Shown piece after piece: positions 42,457 through 51,233 of a stretch of 64,000 bases of DNA. A model generated the notes under the pieces. That model saw nothing but the letters and a program-made list of their open reading frames with translations, was not told where the DNA came from and made no database searches. The position numbers were made by a program, and so were the translations under genes. Origin of the DNA: Cohnella sp. OV330 (lineage in GTDB: Bacteria > Bacillota > Bacilli > Paenibacillales > Paenibacillaceae). Every line of letters begins with the position of its first letter. Position 1 is the stretch's first letter. Location: NCBI RefSeq assembly GCF_900112065.1, contig NZ_FOKE01000015.1:1-64000 (forward strand). The letters run 5' to 3'.

Positions 42457-43470
42457 TTAAAGCGTAATGCAGATCTTCCCGAAGTACGATCCCGTTTTCA
42501 AGCGCCGAAGCGCGTCGACCGCCTCGGCGAACGGGAATACGCTATCGATGGCCGGACGCAGCCCGTTATGTGCGATCGCGCGGTTCATCGATTCGAACAT
42601 CGCGCGGCTGCCGACGTTTATCGCTTGCAGCCTGGCCTTCTTTAGAATGGCGGGGACGATCGCGAAATCTTCGACGGCCGCGCCGGACAGCAAGCCGACG
42701 ATGCTGATCCTGCCTCCGACCCTCAGCGCCGCTACCGACCGGTTCAGCGTTGCCGCGCCGCCCACGTCGACGATATGGTCCGCGCCGCGCCCTTGCGTAT
42801 AAGCCAGCACCGCGTTTTCCCAATCCGCGTTTTCCGTATAATGAATGCCGTGATCGGCGCCCATCGCCAACGCGCGTTCAAGCTTTTCGCCGCTGCCGGA
42901 GGTGACGATGACCTGCGCGCCCTGAAGCTTGGCGAATTGCAGCGCGAACATGGAGACGCCTCCCGTGCCCTGCACGACGACCGTGTCGCCGGCGCGTACC
43001 TGTCCTTCCTCGACGACGGCATGCCAGGCGGTGACGGCCGCGCACGGCAATGTCGCGGCTTCCGCGTCGCTCAGATGATCGGGGACGCGGACGAGCCCTT
43101 CCTCCGGCAGCACCGCGTACTCGGCCAGAAGGCCGTCCAGCGGACTGCCGAGCGTCGACGTCCAGTTCGCCGGCGTAGGCTCGCCGTCGATCCAGCTCTG
43201 CGTAAAGATGCCGCAAACGCGGTCGCCGAGCTTGAACCGGGCCGCCCCTTCGCCCAAGGCGACGATCTCGCCGACGCCGTCGGATACGGGAATCAGGCCT
43301 TCGGTGCGTTCGGGATTGTAGAAGCCCTCGATGACGCCGATATCGCGGGAATTCAAGGACAAGGCCTTGAGCCGGACGAGCGCCTGGCCCGGACCCGGCT
43401 CGGGAATCGGACGGTCGACCTGTACGACATGATCAAGGCCGAAGCCGCCTCGAACGACATATGCTTTCAT
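42457..43470 (-). CDS. zinc-free MDR oxidoreductase (quinone oxidoreductase-like)
   Basis: 337 residues from ATG 43470, ten bases after AAGGAG. MDR-family layout: N-terminal GroES-like domain (LSLNSRDIGVIEGFY, GLIPVSDGVGEIVALGEG), then the NADP-binding Rossmann domain with GTGGVSMFALQFAKLQGAQV and VTSGSGEKLERALAMGAD. No structural zinc-cysteine cluster and no catalytic zinc Cys/His set, as in quinone oxidoreductases. The divergent HxlR gene 116 bases away and the operator over its -35 region suggest induction by an electrophile. Confidence 0.9.
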   Translation of the reverse strand: MKAYVVRGGFGLDHVVQVDRPIPEPGPGQALVRLKALSLNSRDIGVIEGFYNPERTEGLIPVSDGVGEIVALGEGAARFKLGDRVCGIFTQSWIDGEPTPANWTSTLGSPLDGLLAEYAVLPEEGLVRVPDHLSDAEAATLPCAAVTAWHAVVEEGQVRAGDTVVVQGTGGVSMFALQFAKLQGAQVIVTSGSGEKLERALAMGADHGIHYTENADWENAVLAYTQGRGADHIVDVGGAATLNRSVAALRVGGRISIVGLLSGAAVEDFAIVPAILKKARLQAINVGSRAMFESMNRAIAHNGLRPAIDSVFPFAEAVDALRRLKTGSYFGKICITL

Positions 43471-43503
43471 GAATGCCACTCTCCTTGAGATGGGAATAGA
43501 CAT

Positions 43504-43532
43504 ACCATAATTGATTTACTAAAATTAAGTAA
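43504..43532 (-). promoter_or_regulatory. quinone oxidoreductase promoter with HxlR-type operator
   Basis: Minus strand TTACTT (43532-43527), 17-base spacer, TATGGT (43509-43504). The inverted repeat TTACT-N7-AGTAA occupies 43516-43532 and overlaps -35 and spacer exactly as at 36068. Confidence 0.55.
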
Positions 43533-43586
43533 GAAGGCACTTTGACGTGGTATGCGAACCTCAGGGTGCGTAAAGGAGGCAGCGGC

Positions 43587-43964
43587 GTGAGGGAGCCCGA
43601 TATCTCGATCGTGGAATGCAGCTACAGGCGGGTGCTGGAGATCGTCTCGAACAAATGGACGGCGCTCGTCATCTACGCCCTGGAAGACGGAACGATCCGG
43701 TATGGCTCGATCAAGAGCCGGATCGCGGACATTTCGCAGAAAATGTTGACCCAGACGCTGAAGCAGCTGGAGCGCGACGGCCTTGTCGTTCGAAAAGTAA
43801 CGCCTGTCGTCCCGCCCGTCGTGGAATACGCGCTGACGCCGCTAGGAATGACGCTTCTTCCCTTTTTGCGGATGCTGAAGGAATGGTCTTCGGCACACTA
43901 TGCGTCCGTAAGCGAGGCGCGGGAAGCGTACGATGCCTTGCACCAAGACGCCTCGCACGGCTGA
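43587..43964 (+). CDS. HxlR-family transcriptional regulator
   Basis: 125 residues from GTG 43587, seven bases after AAAGGAGG. Winged-helix HxlR pattern: CSYRRVLEIVSNKWTALVIY, GTIRYGSIKSRIADISQKML, TQTLKQLERDGLVVRKVTP, VPPVVEYALTPLGMTLL. The early cysteine in VECSYR is at the position of the redox-sensing Cys of YodB/HypR-type relatives. Likely represses the divergent quinone oxidoreductase through the shared operator. Confidence 0.9.
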   Translation: MREPDISIVECSYRRVLEIVSNKWTALVIYALEDGTIRYGSIKSRIADISQKMLTQTLKQLERDGLVVRKVTPVVPPVVEYALTPLGMTLLPFLRMLKEWSSAHYASVSEAREAYDALHQDASHG

Positions 43965-44001
43965 CGAACAGGAAGAGGTTCTCGTACTGCTTCTGCGCAA
44001 A

Positions 44002-44037
44002 AAAGGCCGGAACGCCTCGTTGGGGCTTCCGGCCTTT
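44002..44037. terminator. bidirectional intrinsic terminator
   Basis: AAAGGCCGGAA and TTCCGGCCTTT form a perfect 11-bp stem over a 14-base loop. It lies between the HxlR gene and the converging AraC gene. Confidence 0.82.
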
Positions 44038-44086
44038 GTGCGTTGCAGCTTGGGCATACATCGGGGCTGCGATCCTTGCGATCCTC

Positions 44087-44926
44087 CTAAGCCTTCCCGA
44101 ACAGCCGCCGATACTCCGTCGGCGTGACGCCTTCATGCTCGCTGAAACGCTTGTTAAAGTAGCTCGCGCTCGGATACCCGGCGTCCTCCGCGATGCGCCC
44201 GACGGGCAGCGCAGGGTGCTCGAGCAGCCACTGCTTGGCCGCCTGGAGCCGGCAGCGGGTGACGAAGTCCATGGGCGAGAAGCCCATCGCCTGCCGGAAC
44301 AGCTTGCAAAAATAATGACGGCTCACGCCCGCGCGCGCCGCCCAATCCTCGAGAACGAAGGGCGCGCAAGCCTCCCGCTGCATGTCGGGCAGCAGGTCCA
44401 GAATACGGCGGCCGGTGCCCGCCGACTTGACGTCGGAGACCGGGACGGCCTGCTGCACGAATTCCGAGAAGAGGGCGTAGGTCAGCATGGACAAGCGCAC
44501 CGGACGCAGCAGTTGATGCGCCTCCGCCTCCTCAAGCAGCGCCAGATGGGCGGATTCCCAAGCCTCCCTTTGCCGGAGGGACCATACCGCCGACTGATGG
44601 AAGCCAAGGCGCACGAGATAGTCGCGCAGCTCTTCCCCGTAAAAGTGAACCCACCGCACGTCCCACGGCTCGTCCTCGCTGCTATAGTAGCGCTGTCGCT
44701 GCAGCGGGAAATACAGGACGGCATCGCCGGCCCGCAGCTCGTGCACGCCCGTCTCGGTCTCCGCGTAGCCTTTGCCTCCCGCGACATAATGGATGTTGAA
44801 ATTGTTGAGCACGCCGGCCTCCCGCAGCACCGAATGGTCGGGAAAATCGCGGTAGGCGCCCACCGATTCAGGCATGACGAGATACGGGCTGCCGGCTAGC
44901 GTCAGCAGATGCGCTTGTCTTCTCAC
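44087..44926 (-). CDS. AraC-family regulator with cupin-type sensor domain
   Basis: 279 residues from GTG 44926, seven bases after GAGGAG. The N-terminal ~160 residues form an AraC_binding cupin (NFNIHYVAGGKGYAETETGV, HELRAGDAVLYFPLQRQRYY, WDVRWVHFYGEEL); the C-terminal part carries two helix-turn-helix motifs (LEDWAARAGVSRHYFCKLF, VGRIAEDAGYPSASYFNKRF). It is divergent from the oxidoreductase/aldo-keto reductase pair, 126 bases away, and is likely its sugar-responsive activator. Confidence 0.92.
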   Translation of the reverse strand: MRRQAHLLTLAGSPYLVMPESVGAYRDFPDHSVLREAGVLNNFNIHYVAGGKGYAETETGVHELRAGDAVLYFPLQRQRYYSSEDEPWDVRWVHFYGEELRDYLVRLGFHQSAVWSLRQREAWESAHLALLEEAEAHQLLRPVRLSMLTYALFSEFVQQAVPVSDVKSAGTGRRILDLLPDMQREACAPFVLEDWAARAGVSRHYFCKLFRQAMGFSPMDFVTRCRLQAAKQWLLEHPALPVGRIAEDAGYPSASYFNKRFSEHEGVTPTEYRRLFGKA

Positions 44927-45052
44927 AGTCCGTCTCCTCTGCGACAATATTGTTTTAATGATGGCCAATAAGCTGTCATTTTCATTTTATTTGGTTGTTA
45001 TTATACTGACAATATCTTATCAATCAAGTATAGGCAAGGAGGCTGCGGTCAA

Positions 45053-46051
45053 ATGGAACGCAAGTTGAGATGGGGCATTCTAGGGTGCGCGGGCATCGCG
45101 GTTCGCGCGGTTATTCCCGGTTTGCAGCAGTCGGAGCGGAACGTCGTGGCGGCCATCGCGAGCCGGGATGCGGACAAAGCAAAGGAAACGGCCGAGCGAC
45201 TCGGCATCGAGCGCGCCTACGGCAGCTACGAGGCGCTGCTCGCGGACGATACGATCGACGCGGTCTACATACCGCTGCCGAATCATCTGCATCTGCCGTG
45301 GACGATCCGCGCCGCGGAGGCGGGCAAGCACATCCTTTGCGAAAAGCCGATCGCGCTGGACGCGGCCGAAGCCGCGCGCATGGTCGAAGCTTGCCAAGAC
45401 AAGGGCGTTCATCTGGCGGAGGCGTTCATGTACCGTCATCATCCGCGCTACCGGCTGATCCGGCAAATGGTCGAATCCGGCGAGATCGGCGAAGTACGGG
45501 GGATTCACGGCACCTTTACATTCAACAACGCGGCGAACCATACGAATATCCGCTACCGGCGCGACTGGGGAGGCGGTTCGGTCTACGACGTCGGCTGCTA
45601 TCCGATCAGTGCGGCGCGGCTCATTCTCGGGCAGGAGCCGGAGGCGGCGACGGCGCACGCTTTCTTTTCGCCCGAGCACGACGGCGTCGATATGATGGCG
45701 TCCGGTCTGGTCGAGTTCGCGGGCGGCGCGGCGCTGACCTTCGACTGCGGCATGTGGGCGTCCTCGCGCAATACGCTCGAGGTGCTGGGCACCAAGGCGA
45801 GCATTGAAGTGCCGTCGGCTTTCGTCTCGGGACCGGACGGCGGATACAACTTCTTCGTCGTCTCCAAAGACGGCAGACGGGAGATCGAGGTGCCGCGCGG
45901 CAACCAATATGCGCTGCAAGGCGACGAATTTGCCAGGACGGTACTGGACGGCGAGGCGCCGGCGTTCGAACCGGAGGACGCGGTGCGCAACATGAAGGTC
46001 ATCGACGCGGTGCTGCGGTCGGCATCCGAACGCGCGCGCATCGTCATTTAA
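45053..46051 (+). CDS. Gfo/Idh/MocA-family sugar dehydrogenase
   Basis: 332 residues. The Rossmann domain has GILGCAGIAVRAVIPGLQQS and VAAIASRDADKAKETAERLG; the catalytic EKP lysine is intact in HILCEKPIALDAAEAA. FMYRHHPRYRLIRQMVESGEIGEVRGIHGTF and the GGSVYDVGCYPISAARLILG block are characteristic of sugar dehydrogenases and glucose-fructose-oxidoreductase-like enzymes (D-xylose/pyranose type). AAGGAGG precedes the ATG. First gene of a two-gene operon with an aldo/keto reductase, divergent from an AraC regulator; suggests inducible sugar or polyol oxidation. The true sugar is unknown. Confidence 0.92.
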   Translation: MERKLRWGILGCAGIAVRAVIPGLQQSERNVVAAIASRDADKAKETAERLGIERAYGSYEALLADDTIDAVYIPLPNHLHLPWTIRAAEAGKHILCEKPIALDAAEAARMVEACQDKGVHLAEAFMYRHHPRYRLIRQMVESGEIGEVRGIHGTFTFNNAANHTNIRYRRDWGGGSVYDVGCYPISAARLILGQEPEAATAHAFFSPEHDGVDMMASGLVEFAGGAALTFDCGMWASSRNTLEVLGTKASIEVPSAFVSGPDGGYNFFVVSKDGRREIEVPRGNQYALQGDEFARTVLDGEAPAFEPEDAVRNMKVIDAVLRSASERARIVI

Positions 46052-46069
46052 TCGAAGGAGGCTGCACGC

Positions 46070-47008
46070 ATGGATTACATCGACATTCCGGGATCGCGCT
46101 TGCCCGTGTCCCGCCTGATCAAGGGAACCGACTACTTTTACCACCACTCGTACGAGCTGGCGGCGACCAATATGGACGCCTATCTGGCGCTCGGCGGCAA
46201 CGCCGTCGACAGCGCGCACATCTACTGCGGCGGGCAGAGCGAAGAAGTGCTCGGCAGGTATATGGAGGAGCGAGGCAACCGGGACCGGATCGCGATCCTG
46301 ACCAAGGGCGCGCACCATGACAAGGACGGCCCGCGCGTGAACAAGCAGGCGATCGCCGACGATCTGCAAGTAAGCCTCGAGCGGCTGCGGACGGATCACA
46401 TCGAGCTGTACGCGCTGCATCGCGACGATCCGGACGTCCATGTCGGCGTCATCGTCGAAGCGCTGAACGCGCATATCGAATCCGGCGCGATCGGGGCGAT
46501 CGGCGGCTCCAACTGGACGTGGCAGCGGCTTCAGGAGGCCAACGAGTACGCCGCGGCGCACGGCCTTGTCGGCTTCACCTTCAGCAGCCCGAACCTGAGT
46601 CTCGCGAAGGCCAAGGAGCCGTATTGGAAGGACGCGGTCTCCGCGGATCAAGCGACCATCGATTGGCACGAGAAGCACCAGCTTCCGCTGCTCTCCTGGT
46701 CGTCGCAGGCGCGCGGCTTCTTCACCGGACGCTTCTCGCCGGACGACCGGAGCGACGCCGACCTGGTGCGCGTATTCTACAGCGACGACAACTGGGAGCG
46801 TCTCGCGCGCGCCGAACGGCTCGCCGCCGACAAGGGCGTGACCGCGATCCAGATCGCGCTTGCCTACGTGCTGAACCAGCCATTCCCCGCCTGCGCGCTC
46901 ATCGGCGCCCGTAACGCGGAGGAGCTCCGCTCGTGCGACGAAGCGATGCGTCTCGCGCTGACGAGGGAAGAGATGGATTGGCTCGATCTGAAGCGAGAGA
47001 CGGTCTGA
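46070..47008 (+). CDS. aldo/keto reductase
   Basis: 312 residues, starting 18 bases after the oxidoreductase stop with GAAGGAGG upstream. Barrel enzyme with D47 and Y52 (DSAHIYCGG), K79 (ILTKGAHHD) and H117 (YALHRDD). NADPH-side motif ALIGARNAEELRSCDEA. The HRDDP segment and LLSWSSQARGFFTGRF suggest the group of AKRs fused or linked to sugar metabolism. Together with the upstream dehydrogenase it may interconvert sugar keto and alcohol forms. Confidence 0.92.
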   Translation: MDYIDIPGSRLPVSRLIKGTDYFYHHSYELAATNMDAYLALGGNAVDSAHIYCGGQSEEVLGRYMEERGNRDRIAILTKGAHHDKDGPRVNKQAIADDLQVSLERLRTDHIELYALHRDDPDVHVGVIVEALNAHIESGAIGAIGGSNWTWQRLQEANEYAAAHGLVGFTFSSPNLSLAKAKEPYWKDAVSADQATIDWHEKHQLPLLSWSSQARGFFTGRFSPDDRSDADLVRVFYSDDNWERLARAERLAADKGVTAIQIALAYVLNQPFPACALIGARNAEELRSCDEAMRLALTREEMDWLDLKRETV

Positions 47009-47035
47009 GGGTTAGCTCGGATAATAGGTGTGGGA

Positions 47036-47064
47036 CCAAGCATCCGCCAGGATGCTTGGTTTTT
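47036..47064 (+). terminator. intrinsic terminator
   Basis: CCAAGCATCC and GGATGCTTGG form a perfect 10-bp stem with loop GCCA and a TTTTT tail. Ends the aldo/keto reductase operon. Confidence 0.92.
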
Positions 47065-47228
47065 ATGTAAATAAGGTTGCTCCACATCGCTATTCCGCCG
47101 TAACACCCCGCCAAGCGCATTTCCGAGCCGCTCCCACTCCAATAACTTCAGCCGGCCCCGCAATCCTTAGCAACCGCTTACGTCTTTCGGCGTATGTACT
47201 CCTACACACCTATGGGAGGGGATTGCGC

Positions 47229-48278
47229 ATGGAAGTCTTTCAAGGCGGCAATACGCAAAAGGTTTACCAGATGCCCAAGCTGCCCAAGCGAACTTGGCGG
47301 CTCATCGCCATCGGCATCGCGGCGGTCATCGTGATCTGGATCGGCTCGACGACGTTTTACACGGTGCAGGAGCAGGAGCAGGCGGCGATCTTGACGTTCG
47401 GCAAATACACGGCGACGCAGGAGAAGTCGGGCCTGCACTTCAAGCTGCCTTCGCCGATCCAGCGGGTCGTGAAGGTGCCGGCCAACCTGACGCAGAAGCT
47501 GCATATCGGCTACCGCGAGGACAGCGGCGGCAAGGTGACGCCGGTCGAGTCCGAGGCGCTCATGATTACGGGCGACGAGAACATCGTGTCCGCGGACGCC
47601 GTCATCGAGTGGAAGGTGGCTAATATCCGCGACTATTTGTACAACATCGACGATCCGGAACAGTTCCTCAGGAACTCGGCCAGCGCGGCGATCCGTTCGG
47701 TCATGGGCGCGACCAAGCTGGACTACGCGATTACCGAAGGCAAGACGGTCATCCAGACCGACGTCAAAAAGAAGCTCGAAGAGATTCAGGAGAAGTATGG
47801 CACGGGCATCCAGATCATCGACCTGAAGTTCCAGGACATCGAGCCGCCCGAGGGCCAGGTTCAGACGGCGTTCAAGGAAGTCACCAACGCGCGCGAGGAG
47901 AAGAACACGAAGATCAACCAGGCGCAAAAGTACGTGAACGACCGGCTGCCCAAGGCACGGGGCGAGGCGCAGGCGCTCATCGAGCAGGCGGAGGCGCAGA
48001 AGAAGTCGCGGATCCTGAACGCGCAGGGCGACGTCGCGCAATTTAATGCCGTTTACAATGAATATGCTAAAAATCCGGAAGTCACCGCCGACCGCCTCGT
48101 GCTCGAGACGCTCGAGCAGATTCTGCCGAACGCGAAGGTCATCGTGACCGACGGGAGCGGAGACACGGTGAACTACCTGCCGCTGGACAGTTTCCTCAAG
48201 AATAGCGGCGCGAAGACGACCACTCCGAGCGGTACGACGACACAGCCTAATGCAGCTCAGGGAGGTGCCGGACAATGA
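47229..48278 (+). CDS. hflK: membrane protease modulator HflK
   Basis: 349 residues from ATG 47229 after GGGAGGGG. One N-terminal transmembrane helix (residues 24-41), then an SPFH/band 7 domain (TVQEQEQAAILTFGKYTATQ, GLHFKLPSPIQRVVKV, GDENIVSADAVIEWKV) and a coiled region (KARGEAQALIEQAEAQKKS) with a disordered Thr/Pro/Gln tail. HflK forms a membrane complex with HflC that restrains FtsH proteolysis. It overlaps hflC by four bases (ATGA). This is the standard gene order. Confidence 0.95.
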   Translation: MEVFQGGNTQKVYQMPKLPKRTWRLIAIGIAAVIVIWIGSTTFYTVQEQEQAAILTFGKYTATQEKSGLHFKLPSPIQRVVKVPANLTQKLHIGYREDSGGKVTPVESEALMITGDENIVSADAVIEWKVANIRDYLYNIDDPEQFLRNSASAAIRSVMGATKLDYAITEGKTVIQTDVKKKLEEIQEKYGTGIQIIDLKFQDIEPPEGQVQTAFKEVTNAREEKNTKINQAQKYVNDRLPKARGEAQALIEQAEAQKKSRILNAQGDVAQFNAVYNEYAKNPEVTADRLVLETLEQILPNAKVIVTDGSGDTVNYLPLDSFLKNSGAKTTTPSGTTTQPNAAQGGAGQ

Positions 48279-49147
48279 ATACCCGCAAATGGATCTTGAC
48301 CGGCGCAGGCGCGCTATTGCTCATCATCCTCCTCTCCGGCTCCATGTTCGTCGTCGGCGAGGGACAGTACAAGGTCGTGCTCAAATTCGGCGAGGCGACG
48401 CGCATCCATCAGTCGCCAGGCATTCATTTTAAAATCCCGTTCATCGAATCCGTGCGCACGCTCCCCAAGTACCAACGCATCTACGACAGCCAGCCGACGA
48501 CGATCCTGACCAAGGACAAGAAGCCGATCATCGTCGACAACTATTCGGTTTGGCGCATCGACGACCCGCACCGCTTCCTGCGCTCGCTGCAGACCGTGTC
48601 GGCGGCCGAGGGGCGCATCGGCGATGCCGTCTATAATGCGGTTCGGCGCAAGCTGTCCGAGATCGAATACGGCAGCATCATCAGCGAGACGACGTCGCGG
48701 GGCGACATCAACGACGAGATCACCCAGATCGTCCGGGACGTCGCGGAAAATCAGAGCTACGGCATCGAGATCATCGACGTGCGCATCAAGAAGACGGACC
48801 TGCCCGAGGAGAACAAGCAGAGCGTGTATAACCGCATGATCTCGGATCGCCAGTCGATCGCGGCCGGCTACCTGTCCGAGGGCGACGAGCAATCGCGCAA
48901 GGTTACCTCCAACGCGGACCGTCAGGCGCAAGAGCTGATCGCGCAGGCCGAGGCGGACGCCAAGAAGATCGTGGCCGAGGGAGAGAAGGAAGCGGCGCGC
49001 ATTTACAATGAGGCGTACGGCAAGGATCCGAAGTTTTACAAGCTGTACCGCACGCTGCAGAGCTACACGACGACGTTCAAGGGCGAGCCGGTCATCATGC
49101 TGCCCGCGGATTCGCCGTATACGCGGATTCTGCTGGGCGAGCGGTAG
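48275..49147 (+). CDS. hflC: membrane protease modulator HflC
   Basis: 290 residues. N-terminal transmembrane helix 7-27, SPFH domain (VGEGQYKVVLKFGEATRIHQ, PGIHFKIPFIESVRTLPKY, KPIIVDNYSVWRIDDP), then an alpha-helical stretch rich in Ala/Glu/Arg (NADRQAQELIAQAEADAKKI). The C-terminus LPADSPYTRILLGE is the typical HflC ending. GGGAGG lies eight bases upstream within hflK. Partner of HflK in the FtsH-associated SPFH complex. Confidence 0.95.
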   Translation: MNTRKWILTGAGALLLIILLSGSMFVVGEGQYKVVLKFGEATRIHQSPGIHFKIPFIESVRTLPKYQRIYDSQPTTILTKDKKPIIVDNYSVWRIDDPHRFLRSLQTVSAAEGRIGDAVYNAVRRKLSEIEYGSIISETTSRGDINDEITQIVRDVAENQSYGIEIIDVRIKKTDLPEENKQSVYNRMISDRQSIAAGYLSEGDEQSRKVTSNADRQAQELIAQAEADAKKIVAEGEKEAARIYNEAYGKDPKFYKLYRTLQSYTTTFKGEPVIMLPADSPYTRILLGER

Positions 49148-49214
49148 AAGCGCGATCCGGGATAGGGCCTTCTAGCAAACGGGTAGATAGACACCATAGA
49201 GGGAGGCGATCCGG

Positions 49215-50168
49215 ATGAGGCGATACGGTTGGATGAGCAAGGCGGGACTGGCGCCGCTGCTGGCGATCGGGCTGGCTGCGCCGGCCCCCGGAAGCGTTGG
49301 TTCCGTATCTGCGGCAGGGGCCGCCGCGAACGCGATCGTAGACGGCAAGCCCGTCGTCTTCGCGGAGGCGGCGCCGGTCATCAAGGTCGGGCGCATGCTC
49401 GTGCCCGCACGCGCGCTGCTCGAAGCGATGGGCGCGCGCATGACGTGGGACCCGGACGCGCGAGTCGTGACGGCGACGATGCAGGAGGCGAAGGGCGGCG
49501 GGACCGTGCTGAAGCTGAAAATCGGCTCGCCGTACGTTCAGCGGACGATGACGGACGCTTCCGGCAAGACGTCCGATTACGTCGTGAAGCTGGACGTGGC
49601 CGCGCAGCTCCTGTCGGACAGCACGATGATTCCGCTGCGGGCGAGCGCGGAGCTGACGGGGCATGCGCTCGAATGGCGGCAGGCTTCCAGGACCGCCGTC
49701 ATCTCGCAGCCTGACGCGGGCGCGGAGCCGGAGATGACGTTCAAGCAGTACGCGCTGGCGGGCGAGCTGTTCCAGCTGTCGAACGAGGAGATCGAAGTCT
49801 TCTTCCGGACGAACGAGCTGCGCGCGCGGCACGGCAAGACCAAGCCGTTCGCGCTCAGCGTGCCGCTGTCGCTCGTCGCGCGCCTGAAGTCCGCGGATAT
49901 GGGCGAGCAAGGATACTTCGATCACGAATCGCCGACGTACGGCGATCCGTTCGAGATGATGCGCGGCAAGGGGATCGCGTACCGGGCGGCGGCGGAGAAT
50001 ATCGCCGCGGGACACGAGACGCCCGAGGCCGTCGTGGCCGGCTGGGAGCAGAGTCCGGGACATCTGGCCAACATGCTGGGCGACTACGCCCAGATCGGCA
50101 TCGGTTACGCCTATTATACGGACTCCGACTACCGCAGCTATTGGACGCAGCAATTCATCAGTCCCTGA
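49215..50168 (+). CDS. secreted stalk-domain plus CAP-domain protein
   Basis: 317 residues with GGGAGG before the ATG. A signal peptide covers about residues 1-34. Residues 40-165 are a copper amine oxidase N-like stalk domain (MLVPARALLEAMGARMTWDP, STMIPLRASAELTGHALEW). Residues 185-315 are a CAP/SCP (PF00188) domain: FFRTNELRARHGKTKPFALS, MGEQGYFDHESPTYGDPFEM, AAENIAAGHETPEAVVAGWE, QSPGHLANMLGDYAQIGIG. Similar to the YkwD-type CAP proteins of spore formers. Extracellular; the ligand is unknown. Confidence 0.9.
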   Translation: MRRYGWMSKAGLAPLLAIGLAAPAPGSVGSVSAAGAAANAIVDGKPVVFAEAAPVIKVGRMLVPARALLEAMGARMTWDPDARVVTATMQEAKGGGTVLKLKIGSPYVQRTMTDASGKTSDYVVKLDVAAQLLSDSTMIPLRASAELTGHALEWRQASRTAVISQPDAGAEPEMTFKQYALAGELFQLSNEEIEVFFRTNELRARHGKTKPFALSVPLSLVARLKSADMGEQGYFDHESPTYGDPFEMMRGKGIAYRAAAENIAAGHETPEAVVAGWEQSPGHLANMLGDYAQIGIGYAYYTDSDYRSYWTQQFISP

Positions 50169-50183
50169 TAGCGAAGAAGCCTT

Positions 50184-50234
50184 AAAAGAAGGTGCAGTAC
50201 CTCATATTCTGAGGTAGCTGCACCTTCTTTTTGC
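50184..50234. terminator. long bidirectional terminator hairpin
   Basis: AAAGAAGGTGCAG-TACCTCA pairs with TGAGGTA-CTGCACCTTCTTT, about 20 bp with a single unpaired G and loop TATTC, flanked by A and T runs. Serves the CAP gene and the converging SDR gene. Confidence 0.92.
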
Positions 50235-50252
50235 GTTCAGCGCCCGCGCCCT

Positions 50253-51014
50253 TTAGTGAATCGTCTTCACCAAGCCGCCGTCGATGATATAATCCGCGCC
50301 CGTAATCATCGAAGCGCGGTCGGACGCGAGGAAAGCGACGAGCTCCGCGACCTCCTCCGGTTGCGCGAACCGGCCGAGCGCGATGCCGATTTCCTTGGCC
50401 ATCCGGCCCTTTTCTTCCTCGTCGGCGGGCAGGCGGCCCTCCCACATCGCCGTCTCCGTCGGGCCCGGCGCCACGGTGTTGACGCGTATGCCTTGGGGCG
50501 CGTAGGCAAGCGCCAGATTTTTCGACAGGTTCGTCACCGCGGCCTTGGATGCGCTGTAAGCGATGATGCGTGCGTTCGGCATGACCGCGTTCATCGACGA
50601 AATATTGACGATAGCGCCTCCCGCCGGCATGTGCGGAAGAGCGGCGCGGGTCGACCGCACGACGCTCATCAGATTGACCTCCAACATCTCCGCCCAATCG
50701 TCGTCGGACAGCTTCAGGAAGCCTTCCCCGGCGCGCGCGTCCGTGGCGCCGATGTTGTTGACGAGAATATCCAGTTTCCCATATCGCGAGACTGCGGCTT
50801 CGACAGCCGCTCTAGCCCCTTCGCTGGTAGCCGCGTTCGCTTCGACCGGATGCACGGCATACGCCGCGGCGAGCGTCCTCAACTCGTCCGACGCGCTGCG
50901 GGCGACAGCCACGACGCCGGCCCCCGAATCGGCCAGCAGCTTCGCGGACGCCAGTCCGATACCGCGGCTCGCACCCGTGACTACGGCAGATTTGCCTTTT
51001 AACGAAATGTTCAT
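50253..51014 (-). CDS. classical SDR oxidoreductase
   Basis: 253 residues. Complete classical signature: TGASRGIGLASAKLL, NNIGATDARAGEG, NISSMN with the catalytic Ser, YSASKAA with Tyr and Lys, and PGPTETAMWEG. DGGLVKTI at the end is typical of 3-oxoacyl-ACP-reductase-like SDRs. AAGGAG lies 12 bases upstream. Divergent from a frameshifted HxlR gene, 219 bases away, which may have regulated it. Substrate unknown. Confidence 0.93.
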   Translation of the reverse strand: MNISLKGKSAVVTGASRGIGLASAKLLADSGAGVVAVARSASDELRTLAAAYAVHPVEANAATSEGARAAVEAAVSRYGKLDILVNNIGATDARAGEGFLKLSDDDWAEMLEVNLMSVVRSTRAALPHMPAGGAIVNISSMNAVMPNARIIAYSASKAAVTNLSKNLALAYAPQGIRVNTVAPGPTETAMWEGRLPADEEEKGRMAKEIGIALGRFAQPEEVAELVAFLASDRASMITGADYIIDGGLVKTIH

Positions 51015-51088
51015 CTGTTGCGTTCTCTCCTTCGTCTGTCGCTCATCCGGATGGCTCTTTCATTATGGACCGCGCGCATCCGACTGCA

Positions 51089-51130
51089 CAGTACGCCGTT
51101 TTTTCGTACATAGTCCGTTAAACCGTACTG
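51089..51130. promoter_or_regulatory. inverted repeat in the SDR/HxlR divergent promoter region
   Basis: CAGTACG (51089-51095) and CGTACTG (51124-51130) are exact inverted repeats; an inner GTACG-N9-CGTAC overlaps the left arm. It is a candidate operator for the broken HxlR regulator and differs from the TTACT-N7-AGTAA type. Confidence 0.4.
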
Positions 51131-51233
51131 ACCCGGAGTCTGCTCGCTCGGCGGGCCCCTATCGCTCCTCCGTGTCCTCTGTTAAAGTGGAAAAAAGACG
51201 TGTTCAAAGGAAGCAAAGAAAGGGGCGCCGACG

